Assembly: GCA_965262505.1 (NCBI GenBank)
Contig: CBDHFM010000030.1
Span: forward strand, 1,054,001-1,118,000
Direction: 5' to 3'
DNA length: 64,000 nt
From: JACPPO01 sp965262505
GTDB lineage: Bacteria; Acidobacteriota; Vicinamibacteria; Vicinamibacterales; UBA2999
The translations under genes and the position numbers were made by a program. Of this stretch, positions 16,328 through 25,393 are shown in pieces (the stretch's first letter is position 1; each line of letters starts with the position of its first letter). Below the pieces are notes generated by a model. That model was not told the origin of the DNA and searched no databases. It saw only the letters and a program-made list of their open reading frames with translations.

Positions 16328-18550
16328 ATGCTTGTGCGAGCTGCCTTCTTTCTGCCGTGTCTCTGCCTGACGTGCCTGGTGCTCCCAGACGCCGCCTCGG
16401 CGCAGGGTGAGCCGACCAGCGACACGCCTGCCAAGGTCGTGCGCGTGGTGCGGGTTGCATCGCCACCGGTCGTCGACGGCAGGCTGGACGACGAAGTCTG
16501 GCAACAGGCCGATGTCATCACCGATTTTCACCAGATCCGGCCCGGCGACGGCACGGAGCCCTCCGAGGTCACCGAGGTGTACCTGCTCTATGACGACGAT
16601 GCTCTCTATGTCGGGGCCAGAATGTACGACAGCGAACCGGACCGGATCGCAGCGCCCACGGTAAGACATGGGCAGGGCCTCGGAAGGGATGATCGTCTGG
16701 TCGTAATCCTCGACCCTTTCAACACGCGACGGGGCGGCTACCGTTTCGAGACGAACCTCAACGGCGTGAGACACGACGCGCTCTACGAGAGTCCGAGCTC
16801 GTTTCAGAGTGCGTGGACGGTCATCTGGGATACTGCAGCGTCTGTCTTCGACAACGGCTGGACGGCAGAGTTGGAGATACCGTTCAAGACGCTGCCCTTC
16901 GATCCCACGATCGATACGTGGGGATTCAACTTCGGCAGAGGCATACGCCGCAGGGGCGAGGAAGTCGCCTGGGTATCTCGGAATCGCAGTTACAACCCGA
17001 GCATCATGGGTGTCGCAACCGGATTCGAAGGCATGGACCAGGGGCTTGGCCTGGACGTCGTGCCGTCGGTCTCCGGCAACCGTCTGGAGGCCTTCTCTCC
17101 GTCAACGACAGATTCGAACCTTGAGCCGTCGCTGGACGTCTTCTACCGGCTCACGCCGTCGCTCAACGCGTCGTTGACGCTCAACACCGACTTTTCCGCC
17201 GCCGAGGTGGACGATCGGCAGGTCAATCTCACACGCTTCAACCTCTTCTTTCCCGAGAAGCGCGACTTCTTCCTCAATGATGCCGACCTGTTCGAGTTCG
17301 GGAGAATCGGTGGCCGTGGGAACGGTGCAACGTCGGGTTCCAGCCGCAACAACGGGCGGGCGTTCTTCTCACGACGGCTGGGCTTGAGCCCCTCGGGAAC
17401 GCCGGTCGACCTCACGACTGGCGGCAAGCTCAGCGGCCGCGTGGGGCGTTGGAACCTCGGCGCGCTGGCGATCCGGCAGGACGGGTTCGAGTCCACGAGT
17501 GCCGGCACCGTATTCGTGGGGCGCGCTTCGGCGAACGTGTTAGAAGAATCCAGCGTGGGCATGATCGCGACCCAGGGCGACCCGAACTCGAATCTCGACA
17601 ACTCTTTGATTGGCGTCGACTTCCGCTACTTGAACACGCGCCTGCCAGGAGGCCGCGTGCTCGAGGCGGATGCCTGGTTTCAGCGATCGGACACGGAGGG
17701 GCTGGACGGCGAGAACTCGGCGTTCGGGCTTGGCGTCAGCATGCCGAACAACTCGGGCTGGCGGGGTGGCGTCGCCGTCAAGGAGTTGGAGGCGAACTTT
17801 GATCCGGCACTCGGATTTGTCAGCCGATCGAACGTTCGAGACGCGACTGCTGATGCCGGGTACAGACATTTCACGGGCGGCAGCGTGTTGCAGTCGGTTT
17901 TCTCGGGCGTCGACGTACAGCGCATCGGGTTTCTGGATGGCGGCTTGCAATCCGATGTCATTCTCGGTCGACTGATTGAGATCAGCAGCAACTCCGGGGA
18001 GCGGTTCAACGTTCGTTACAGAGCCACAAGAGAAGTGGTGACCGAGCCGTTCACGATTTACAGGGACGAGTCCCGGCGAGTCATCGTCCCACCCGGCAGG
18101 TATTCCTTCGGTGAAACGGTGCTGAGCGCTCAGACGGGAGGGCAACGGGCCTTCTCCGGGAGCCTGACCTATGAAACGGGAGACTTCTTTAGCGGCACCC
18201 GACAGAATACCGGCGGCCAGTTCCGCTGGAGACAGTCCAGAACCTTCGGCCTCTTGTTGAGATACGACCGGAACGCGATCGACCTGGTCCAGGGCGATTT
18301 CGTCACACACCTCATGAGGCTTACGACAGAGGTCAACTTCTCATCGACCCTCTACTGGGTGAACCTGATTCAGTACGACGACGTCTCGGAAGTGATCGGT
18401 ATCAACGCCCGCCTTCAATGGATTCCGATCGCAGGTCAGCAGTGGCTCATCGTCCTGAATCACCGTCTGCAGGACAGGGACAAGAACAACTCGTTCAGGT
18501 CCGAGCGGCTCGACCTCAACTTCAAGGCCAGCTACACGTTCCGCTTCTAG
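16328..18550 (+). CDS. DUF5916 family outer-membrane protein with CBM9-like domain
   Basis: 740 residues. A signal peptide (AFFLPCLCLTCLVLPDAASA cut before QGEP) is followed by a CBM9-like domain (residues ~35-210: VDGRLDDEVWQQADVITDF, LYVGARMYDSEPDRI, WTAELEIPFKTLPF). The C-terminal DUF5916 barrel begins with VNLTRFNLFFPEKRDFF and ends in FKASYTFRF with a terminal phenylalanine. This is probably an outer-membrane beta-barrel with an exported carbohydrate-binding module; substrates are unknown. It is the intact paralogue of the broken gene at 679-2996. The Na+/H+ antiporter gene follows after 53 bases. Confidence 0.85.
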   Translation: MLVRAAFFLPCLCLTCLVLPDAASAQGEPTSDTPAKVVRVVRVASPPVVDGRLDDEVWQQADVITDFHQIRPGDGTEPSEVTEVYLLYDDDALYVGARMYDSEPDRIAAPTVRHGQGLGRDDRLVVILDPFNTRRGGYRFETNLNGVRHDALYESPSSFQSAWTVIWDTAASVFDNGWTAELEIPFKTLPFDPTIDTWGFNFGRGIRRRGEEVAWVSRNRSYNPSIMGVATGFEGMDQGLGLDVVPSVSGNRLEAFSPSTTDSNLEPSLDVFYRLTPSLNASLTLNTDFSAAEVDDRQVNLTRFNLFFPEKRDFFLNDADLFEFGRIGGRGNGATSGSSRNNGRAFFSRRLGLSPSGTPVDLTTGGKLSGRVGRWNLGALAIRQDGFESTSAGTVFVGRASANVLEESSVGMIATQGDPNSNLDNSLIGVDFRYLNTRLPGGRVLEADAWFQRSDTEGLDGENSAFGLGVSMPNNSGWRGGVAVKELEANFDPALGFVSRSNVRDATADAGYRHFTGGSVLQSVFSGVDVQRIGFLDGGLQSDVILGRLIEISSNSGERFNVRYRATREVVTEPFTIYRDESRRVIVPPGRYSFGETVLSAQTGGQRAFSGSLTYETGDFFSGTRQNTGGQFRWRQSRTFGLLLRYDRNAIDLVQGDFVTHLMRLTTEVNFSSTLYWVNLIQYDDVSEVIGINARLQWIPIAGQQWLIVLNHRLQDRDKNNSFRSERLDLNFKASYTFRF

Positions 18551-18603
18551 CTGGCGACCAGAGCCAGCGACCCAAGGAGCGCCGGGCTGAGGGGCCATTA
18601 CCG

Positions 18604-20511
18604 ATGTTGAACTACTCTTCGCGACGCCTGTTCGTGGGCCTCCTGCTGGTCGGCGTCTCCTTCGCGGCGAGCACATCGGCGTGGGCACAGGAATATGAGA
18701 TCACCCCGCCGCCGGTGGTACTCACCCACGTACCTTTCGATGTGGCGGTTCACACGGCGGCAGCCGCGGACACGCCGGCCCTGCTGCAAATGCGCGCCGG
18801 CGGCCGTACGTTCGACGCCGAGCGGTTCGACGACGGCAGCTATCTCGTTTCCGACATCACCGTTGTGGCGTCTGGCCCGGTCGACTTCGAACTCGTCGAG
18901 GGCGGACGCATCGTCGCCGACGCGACGACGCGCGCCATCCCGGGATGGGTGTCGATCCTGCCGCCCTTGCTGGCGATCCTGAGTGCGCTGATCATTCGCA
19001 ACGTGATACCGGCGCTGTTTCTGGGCCTGTGGTTCGGCGCCGTGGCGGTCAACGGCTTCTCCATCAGCGGTGCCTTCACCGGCATGTTCGACGCGTTCCA
19101 GGTGTACCTGCTCACTGCAGTCTCCGACGAGGGCCGCATTTCGATCATCCTGTTCTCCTTCATGATCGGCGGAATGGTGGGGATCATCTCCAAGAACGGC
19201 GGCATGCAGGGCGTGGTGAATACGATCGTGCCGCTGGCAGGCAGCCCGAAGAAGGGCCAGATGGCCACCGGCTTCCTGGGCCTCGTCGTGTTCTTCGACG
19301 ACTACGCCAACACGCTGGTGGTCGGCAACACCATGCGGCCGGTCACCGACAGGCTGCGAATCTCGCGCGAGAAGCTCGCGTATCTGGTCGACTCCACCGC
19401 GGCGCCGGTCGCTTGCGTGGCTTTCGTGACGACCTGGATCGGCTACGAGGTGGGTCTCATCGCGGACGCCGTGGCACTGACCGACGGCTATAACGAAGCG
19501 GCGTACGCCGTCTTCCTCAACTCGATTGCGTACAGCTTCTACCCCCTCCTGGCGATCGCCTTCGTGTTCATCGTGGCGCTCAGCGGGCGCGACTTCGGGC
19601 CGATGTACGAGGCCGAGGCACGGACGCGAACCACCGGCCAGGTACTGTCTTCCGACGCCCGCGTCGACGAGTCGGCGGGCGCCTCGAATCCTCTCGCACC
19701 GGTTGACGGCCGGCCACAGCGGGCGATCAACGCCGTGCTTCCCGTACTGGTGCTCGTGGGCGGCGTGCTCACGGGACTCTACGTCACCGGCAGCGGCGAC
19801 GCCCTGAGCGACATCATCGGCAGCGCCGATGCCTCCAAGGCGCTGATGTGGGCCTCCCTGTCGGGTGTCGTGGTGGCGGCCGTACTGTCGATCTCGCAGG
19901 GCATCCTCACGCTGGCGGACACAGTTGACGCGTGGTACGGAGGTCTCAGGGCCATGCTGTTCGGGATGATCATCCTGTGCATGGCCTGGGCCCTTTCCGA
20001 CGTGACGAACGTTCTGAACACCGGCGGCTACCTCGTCGGGGCACTTGGCGACACGCTCACGCCGGGGTTCGTGCCGGCGATCGTCTTCGTGCTTGCGGCG
20101 GGTATCGCGTTCGCCACCGGCTCGAGTTGGGGAACGATGGGCATTCTCATGCCGCTGGTGCTGCCGCTCACCTGGGCGGTGCTGCAGGCCAACGGCATGG
20201 CCAGTCCTGAAAACTACTCCATCATCTATTCCGCGGTGGCGTGCGTGCTGGCCGGTTCCGTATGGGGCGACCATTGCTCCCCGATCTCCGACACGACGAT
20301 CCTGTCGTCGATGGCGAGCGGCTCCGATCACATCGCCCACGTCCGCACCCAGCTTCCCTACGCGTTGCTGGTAGGCGGCGTCGGTTTGCTGATCGGCACC
20401 GTGCCCACGGGATTCGGACTTCCATGGTGGTTGTCGCTCGTCAGCGGCGCGGCCGTGCTGTGGGCCGTCCACCGCTACGTTGGGAAGAGCGTAGACGTGG
20501 AGGACACCTGA
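18604..20511 (+). CDS. NhaC-family Na+/H+ antiporter with exported N-terminal domain
   Basis: 635 residues from ATG 18604. A signal peptide (RLFVGLLLVGVSFAASTSAWA) leads a ~100-residue beta-rich periplasmic domain, then about eleven membrane segments of the NhaC type. Family markers are GGMVGIISKNGGMQGV, FFDDYANTLVVGNTMRPVTD, ATGSSWGTMGILMPLVLPL and SVWGDHCSPISDTTILSS; the last two line the ion path in this family. The longer open frame beginning at 18418 overlaps the previous gene and is not used. It is followed after 22 bases by the TPR protein. The extra N-terminal domain is a feature of some Acidobacteriota and Bacteroidota relatives. Confidence 0.9.
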   Translation: MLNYSSRRLFVGLLLVGVSFAASTSAWAQEYEITPPPVVLTHVPFDVAVHTAAAADTPALLQMRAGGRTFDAERFDDGSYLVSDITVVASGPVDFELVEGGRIVADATTRAIPGWVSILPPLLAILSALIIRNVIPALFLGLWFGAVAVNGFSISGAFTGMFDAFQVYLLTAVSDEGRISIILFSFMIGGMVGIISKNGGMQGVVNTIVPLAGSPKKGQMATGFLGLVVFFDDYANTLVVGNTMRPVTDRLRISREKLAYLVDSTAAPVACVAFVTTWIGYEVGLIADAVALTDGYNEAAYAVFLNSIAYSFYPLLAIAFVFIVALSGRDFGPMYEAEARTRTTGQVLSSDARVDESAGASNPLAPVDGRPQRAINAVLPVLVLVGGVLTGLYVTGSGDALSDIIGSADASKALMWASLSGVVVAAVLSISQGILTLADTVDAWYGGLRAMLFGMIILCMAWALSDVTNVLNTGGYLVGALGDTLTPGFVPAIVFVLAAGIAFATGSSWGTMGILMPLVLPLTWAVLQANGMASPENYSIIYSAVACVLAGSVWGDHCSPISDTTILSSMASGSDHIAHVRTQLPYALLVGGVGLLIGTVPTGFGLPWWLSLVSGAAVLWAVHRYVGKSVDVEDT

Positions 20512-20533
20512 GTTGTGGGACACTACTAGCCTT

Positions 20534-22138
20534 ATGGCCACGTGGCTGACGCGACTCGGCTGGCTTCTGGTGCTCGTCTTGGCGACGGGGCCATCGTCGG
20601 CGCGTGCCCAGAGCAACGGCGACGCTTCCCTTCCGGAAACGTTCAACGAACCCATTGCTCTGTACCCGGCGGCGCTGGGAGAGTTCACCCGTCCGATCTC
20701 CTCTTCGAGCCCACAGGCTCAGGCGTACTTCGACCAGGGATTTCAGATGATGTACGCCTTCGCGAAGGAGGATGCCGCCCGGTCGTTTCGCGAGGCATGG
20801 CGCCGGGACCCGAACTGCGCCATCTGCTATTGGGGGGAGGCCTGGGCGTGGGGCTCGTATCTGAACGGACCCATGACGCCCGCGGAGGCGCCGTTTGCCT
20901 ATGCGGCCATCCAGCGGGCGCGTGAACTAGCCACACGCTTCGCCAGCGAGCGCGAGCGCGCGTTCATCGACGCCATGGTGCCGCGCTACCTGGAGACGTT
21001 CGATCCCGACGGTCGGCGGGAGCAGGACATGGCGTATGCCGAGTCCATGCGCCGGGTCTACGAGGCGTATCCCGACGACCTCGATGCGGCAACCCTCTAC
21101 GCGGAAGCGCTGTTTCTGCTGGAGCCCCGCCGGGGCACGCGAGATCTCGACACGCCAGGCGTCCGGCGATTGCACCAGGTGCTCGAAGGTATTCTGGCCC
21201 GTGATATTCGGCACCCTGGCGCCTGCCATCTCTACATTCACGCCACCGAGTCCACCACGGAGCCGGAGCGGGCCGAGGCCTGCGCCGAGTTCGTCGGTAA
21301 CGCCATTCCAGGCGCCAGTCACATCAATCACATGCCGTCGCACACCTGGAACGAAATCGGCCGCTGGGGCGATGCGGTTCGCGCCAATATCCAGGCGTGG
21401 CACTCCGATCAGAAAGCCGCAATCGGCGAAGGCTTTGCCATCTATCCGCAGCACAACCTTCACATGCTGCTGTTTGCCGCCTCCATGGATGGCCAAGGGG
21501 CCGTGGCGACCCAGGCCGGCAAGGACTACGCGAAGCTGACGGGAAACGGCTTCTATCAGGCGCTGACACTGCTTCGCTTCGGGCGCTTCGACGAGATCCT
21601 GGCCCTGGACGATCGTCCTGACGACATCGTCACAGGTGGGTTGTGGGATTTCGCGCAGGGCTACGCACGTCTGCGAAACGGGGAGAGCGACTTCGCCGAG
21701 GCCTATCTCAGTCGAGTGCGGGAGGGCGCCGAATCGGCGGACGCCACCTTCCGGTTTCACTCGGCGACCGAGCTCCTCGGCACCGTCGGCGGCCTTCTGG
21801 AAGGGGAAATCCATCGGGCGGGCGGCAGTCTCGACGAGGCCATCACCTCGTTCGAACGCGCCGTGACGACCGAGGACGGTCTCACCTACGACGAGCCCGA
21901 GCCGCTACCGTTCGCGGCTCGTCACTGGTTGGGGGCGGCGTTGCTCGAAGCGAACCGGTTCGCCGACGCCGAGCGCGTCTACCGGGAGGAACTCGAGGAC
22001 CATCCGCACAATGGATGGTCGCTCCTCGGGCTCATCGAGGCGCTCGAGGCACAGGGGAAGGCATCTACCGACGCGCGGGCCGACTTCCAGCCGAGCTGGG
22101 CGCGCGCCGATACGTGGATTCGCGCCTCGCGATTCTAG
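20534..22138 (+). CDS. Secreted TPR-repeat protein
   Basis: 534 residues. A signal peptide (WLTRLGWLLVLVLATGPSSA) precedes a helical repeat protein with tetratricopeptide-like units, for example AYFDQGFQMMYAFAKEDAAR with FREAWRRDPNCAICYWGEAW, and near the end ALLEANRFADAERVYREELE. Histidines cluster in GACHLYIHATE and SHINHMPSHTW, which recur in this family and might bind metal. The start ATG 20534 places the signal peptide at the N-terminus; the GTG at 20513 is also possible. Probably periplasmic; partners unknown. Confidence 0.8.
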   Translation: MATWLTRLGWLLVLVLATGPSSARAQSNGDASLPETFNEPIALYPAALGEFTRPISSSSPQAQAYFDQGFQMMYAFAKEDAARSFREAWRRDPNCAICYWGEAWAWGSYLNGPMTPAEAPFAYAAIQRARELATRFASERERAFIDAMVPRYLETFDPDGRREQDMAYAESMRRVYEAYPDDLDAATLYAEALFLLEPRRGTRDLDTPGVRRLHQVLEGILARDIRHPGACHLYIHATESTTEPERAEACAEFVGNAIPGASHINHMPSHTWNEIGRWGDAVRANIQAWHSDQKAAIGEGFAIYPQHNLHMLLFAASMDGQGAVATQAGKDYAKLTGNGFYQALTLLRFGRFDEILALDDRPDDIVTGGLWDFAQGYARLRNGESDFAEAYLSRVREGAESADATFRFHSATELLGTVGGLLEGEIHRAGGSLDEAITSFERAVTTEDGLTYDEPEPLPFAARHWLGAALLEANRFADAERVYREELEDHPHNGWSLLGLIEALEAQGKASTDARADFQPSWARADTWIRASRF

Positions 22139-22144
22139 AACTCG

Positions 22145-22280
22145 TTTCTAACCTCCAGGCGGGTCCTGACCGCGGACAGCCCCATTCGTGCTCGGCGCCC
22201 AAGGCACTTGTCACGAGCGTGGCGCCTGCGGCGCGAATGGGGCGGCCCCGTCCGCGGCCACCCGCGACGAGGTTATGAAA
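22145..22280. repeat. Dispersed palindromic repeat, full-length copy R1
   Basis: Two long arms face each other: TCTAACCTCCAGGCGGGTCC and onward with GACCGCGGACAGCCCC and CATTCGTGCTCGGCGCC, then the reverse-complementary arm with GGCGCCTGCGGCGCGAATG, GGGGCGGCCCCGTCCGCGG and CGACGAGGTTATGAAA. The spacer is about 20 bases. The same modules recur at 54301, 59801 and 63431, and in weaker form at 43946. It looks like a REP or MITE type non-coding repeat lying just past the ends of two converging genes. Confidence 0.75.
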
Positions 22281-22295
22281 CAGCCTCCTTCAGTC

Positions 22296-23929
22296 TCATG
22301 GCTTGTTGGGCTGGACCACGCCTGTCGGGCGAGGCTGGGCCGCGGGCAGGGCGCCTTCGAGCGGTAGCCGTCCGGGCAACCTGCGCGCGTGGCGGCGCAG
22401 GCGGCGCCAGGCCGGCACGAGCGTGGTGGCGCTCAAGGCCAGCCCCCCGATGCTCAACGCGATGACGACAATGTCCCAGAGCGGCCGCTCGTAGTAGAGG
22501 AAGGGGAAGTCGAGGCTGTGCAGGCCGTGGTACAGCCACCGGTTCCACCGGGCGCCCCGATCCTGCTTCATCATCGTTCCCAGGCTCGGATCCAAATAGA
22601 GCCACGTGCTGTCGGCGTCGGCATAGCGGACGCGCAGCACCGGCAGCGGCCGGTTGCCGTCCTGGTTGTAGTAGTACGCGTCGTACTCCTGCAGCCACAC
22701 GGCGTCCTGCATCGGCACGCTGGGCATCGCGGCTTTCGCGATCGCCCACATGCTGTTGTCGTCAAACCGGCGGAACGGGCCATGCTCGGGCGCAGTGGCC
22801 GAGACGATCAGGTGCTCGCGCGCCGGGGCTCGGAGCGTTCCTCGTTGGCGCCCACCTCTTCCTCGTAGGAATAGGGGTCCGGTGGACGAGAGGCCACGAA
22901 GTACGGAAGGCCGCGGAACTGGAGCACGTCGAGCTCCTTGGGCGTGAAGGAAGGCGCGAACGCCGCCAGCGCGGCTCGCATCCGAGCGAGTGTCAGCAGC
23001 TCCACGTCAAGAGGGGTGGCGGCAACAGCGTTCCGCTGCGCCTCTGTCGCGGGACGGTTTTGAAGCGAGGGAAAGGGGCGTCCCAGCGACATGGCGCCGC
23101 TGAATGCCCATGTGATCGTGACGACGCCGAAGATAAGACCCGTGTAGTGATGCCACTTCATCCAGCTCGCATAGGGTGAATACGATGGCCCTGCCCGCAC
23201 GTGATACCGGCGCGTCACGCCCAGGCGGACGAAGCCGACGACCATGCCGAGTACGCACATGCCGGCGCCGACGATCGAGCCCCACGCGACAAGTTGTTGC
23301 CAGAGTGGTCCGTTGCGGCGAAGCGACGTGAAGTAGGTCCAGTGCAGGACGGCGCTGATGTATCCCCAGAACCTTCCCCTACGGTCGGTTTTCATTGTCG
23401 GCTCGCCCGTTCTCTCGGAGACGTAGTAATTCGTGCCCGCAGGATCGCCGACCGAAATCCGGTGCAGCGGCATCGCCGCCCGCTGCTCGTTGTACAGCGT
23501 CCACTGGTCTGAGTCGAGGAGGTAGCCGTCGTACCGAACGGTTGTGGCGTGCTCAGGGAGCCAGCGGCGAATGAGCTCGATGGCCTGCTCCTGTGAGGCT
23601 CCGCCGACACGTTCCCCGGTGTCGGCATACACCTTGGTCGTGCCGAACCGGTAGATGGGGCGACCGTCGTAGTACATCCCCACCCGCACGCGGGCGGGGG
23701 AGAGGTCGACCGCGCGCGCGGCCTGCGCCGGACTGACGGTGACCGTCGACAGGTCCAAGGGCCGCAGGTGCCCGAGGCGTTCCTTTTGCGACAGGTGCGG
23801 CATCCCGACATACATCATCGCCACGCCTGAGATAAACCAGACGACGAAGATGATGCCGAAGACGATCCCCATCCACCGATGGGTGTAGATGAAGAGCGCC
23901 TTCCAGTTGAGCAGCTTCCGGATGTTCAT
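22296..23929 (-). pseudogene. PepSY-associated TM protein, frameshifted in a GC run near 22820
   Basis: About 544 residues in two frames. The first (23929 to 22808) starts with a membrane helix (WMGIVFGIIFVVWFISGVAM), has a PepSY-like region (TVSPAQAARAVDLSPARVRV) and histidines near further helices (SAVLHWTYFTSL, KWHHYTGLIFGVVTITWAFSG). It is cut after GANEERSEPRR. The second (22751 and upstream in its frame) resumes with EHLIVSATAPEHGPFRRFDD and ends with a last membrane helix (LWDIVVIALSIGGLALSATT). The break is at a GCGCGCG run, a place prone to 2-base slippage. PepSY_TM proteins usually accompany TonB siderophore receptors and may reduce or release iron in the periplasm; the receptor stub at 23975 fits this. 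Confidence 0.8.
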
Positions 23930-23974
23930 CGTCGCACGTAGGCCAGGTCCGAGTGGCCGACCCGGCCGAACCTA

Positions 23975-24110
23975 TTAAAAGCGCGTGTTGAGCGTCAGCT
24001 CCACGATGCGTGGCGCGCCGAAACGGCCCCGGAGCGGAATCGGGGCGCCACGCACGCTCGCCAGATAGAACTTGTCGAACAGATGGGCGCAGGGACAGAC
24101 ATCGTTGAGA
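23975..24110 (-). pseudogene. C-terminal stub of a TonB-dependent receptor
   Basis: The last ~40 codons read FDKFYLASVRGAPIPLRGRF and GAPRIVELTLNTRF, ending in phenylalanine at the stop, as outer-membrane barrels do. No barrel, plug or TonB box is found upstream. Instead, a different frame shows a possible receptor start (ATG at about 24160 with AGGAG before it), so most of the gene seems to have been deleted. The IS3 element at 24197 lies just beyond. The downstream PepSY gene supports a former iron-uptake operon. Confidence 0.6.
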
Positions 24111-24256
24111 CGCCAGTGCCCACCACGCAAACCGCACGAAACACGGACGGCATCCGTATGACTCCTCACTGATCGAATGCGAGCATGAGCGACGTCCCCC
24201 CCGAATTGAGTAGCACCCGGGTTTAGAGTCCGAGCTCACGAGAAGGGAGATCGGAC

Positions 24257-24520
24257 GTGAAGCAACGATTCAGCGAGGCGCAGATCATCGGGTTCCTGCG
24301 GGAGTCCGAAGCGGGCCTGCCGGTGAAGGACCTGTGCCGCCGGCACGGGTTCTCGGAGGCCAGTTACTACCTCTGGCGGAATAAGTTCGGCGGGATGACC
24401 GTCTCGGACGCGAAACGCCTGAAGGAGCTGATTGCCGAGAATACGCGGCTGAAGAAGCTGCTGGCCGAGTCCGTGCTGGACAACGAGGTGACGCGCGATG
24501 CGTTGCGAAAAAAGTGGTGA
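24257..24520 (+). CDS. IS3 family transposase OrfA
   Basis: 87 residues, typical HTH_Tnp_1 protein: MKQRFSEAQIIGFLRESEAG, DLCRRHGFSEASYYLWRNKF, then a leucine-zipper segment KELIAENTRLKKLLAESVLD. The ribosome binding site GAAGGGAG lies just upstream. It ends with DALRKKW at the A AAA AAG slippery site, from which OrfAB is expected by -1 frameshifting. Confidence 0.92.
   Translation: MKQRFSEAQIIGFLRESEAGLPVKDLCRRHGFSEASYYLWRNKFGGMTVSDAKRLKELIAENTRLKKLLAESVLDNEVTRDALRKKW
24508..24514 (+). other. Canonical -1 frameshift heptamer A AAA AAG
   Basis: AAAAAAG in OrfA phase (cgA AAA AAG tgg tga), six bases before the OrfA stop. OrfB is in the -1 frame. This is the classic signal for making the OrfAB transposase of IS3 elements. 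Confidence 0.85.
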
Positions 24521-25362
24521 CCGCCCCAGCCCGACGGGTGCTGGTGCGGGATATGACCGCGCAGGGGGTGAGCGAGCGGCGCGCGCTCGCGCTGGTGCAC
24601 ATGAGTGCCTCGTCGCTGCGATACACCCCGGCGCCGGATACTAACGCGGCGTTGCGAGCCCGCATCGTGACCTTAGCGCACCGGCACCGTCGCTACGGTG
24701 CCGGGATGATCTACCTCAAGCTGCGGCAGGCGGGAACACGGGTCAACCACAAGCGGGTGGAGCGCCTGTATACCGAGGCTAGGCTGCAGGTACGTCGGCG
24801 GCGACGCAAGAAGATCCCGGTGGCGGACCGCCAGCCCCTGGTACGCCCCCAGGCGCCGAACGAGGTCTGGTCTGCCGACTTCGTCTTCGACCGCACGGCC
24901 GAGGGACGGGTGGTGAAGTGCCTGACCGTCGTCGATGACGCGACCACCGAAGCGGTGGCCATCGTGCCGGCCCGCGCGTTCGGTGGGCTGCCGGTCACCC
25001 GCGTGCTCGATCAACTCGCGCTCAAGCGCGGCCTGCCGCGTATCTTGCGCACCGACAACGGGAAGGAGTTCTGCGGGCGCGCCATGCTGACATGGGCCCA
25101 TACGCACGGCGTCACGTTGCGCCTGATCGAGCCGGGCAAGCCGAATCAGAACGCCTATATCGAATCGTTCAACGGCCGGTTCCGCGACGAGTGCCTCAAC
25201 GAGCACTGGTTCACGAGTCTGGTCCATACCCAGGTCCTCGTCGAGGCCTGGCGACGCGAGTACAACGAGGAGCGGCCGAAGAAGGGACTGGGCGGGCTCA
25301 CGCCCGCCCAGTACGCCAAGCGGCTGGTCGCGGAACGCAGTACAGTCACCGCCGGACTCTAA
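24514..25362 (+). CDS. IS3 family transposase OrfB (integrase core)
   Basis: 282 residues in the -1 frame of OrfA. HTH_21 region: HRHRRYGAGMIYLKLRQAG. Catalytic domain: NEVWSADFVFDRTAEGR (first D), ILRTDNGKEFCGRAMLTWA (second D), NQNAYIESFNGRFRDECLNE (E), then the C-terminal YNEERPKKGLGGLTPAQYAK. This is the IS407/IS2-like branch of IS3. Intact; expressed mainly as an OrfAB fusion. Confidence 0.93.
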   Translation: MVTAPARRVLVRDMTAQGVSERRALALVHMSASSLRYTPAPDTNAALRARIVTLAHRHRRYGAGMIYLKLRQAGTRVNHKRVERLYTEARLQVRRRRRKKIPVADRQPLVRPQAPNEVWSADFVFDRTAEGRVVKCLTVVDDATTEAVAIVPARAFGGLPVTRVLDQLALKRGLPRILRTDNGKEFCGRAMLTWAHTHGVTLRLIEPGKPNQNAYIESFNGRFRDECLNEHWFTSLVHTQVLVEAWRREYNEERPKKGLGGLTPAQYAKRLVAERSTVTAGL

Positions 25363-25393
25363 ACCGAAGTGCTACTGAAGACGGGGGGACGTC

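Larger units (their letters stand above)
24197..25388 (+). mobile_element. IS3-family element with 5-bp target duplication
   Basis: 1192 bp. The terminal inverted repeats are 35 bases long (24197-24231 and 25354-25388), identical at 29 positions, starting CCCCCCG and containing AGTAGCAC and GGTTTAGAGTCC. The 5-bp direct repeat ACGTC flanks both sides (24192-24196 and 25389-25393). Two ORFs in the -1 relation have a canonical slippery heptamer at 24508. The element is complete, with both ORFs open. OrfB ends inside the right inverted repeat. It is unrelated in sequence to the IS3 element at 6131. Confidence 0.93.

Noticed and set aside
18598..20688. A 696-codon open frame antisense to the NhaC antiporter
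   Set aside because: It is a shadow of the GC-rich codon pattern of the real gene; the protein is low-complexity, rich in His, Arg and Gln, and has no start context or domain.
24098..24112. A 13-base match (CATCGTTGAGACG) to the IS30 leader at 6100-6112, near the TonB stub
   Set aside because: Dozens of 13-base matches are expected by chance in 64 kb, and no terminal repeat or transposase sequence accompanies it.
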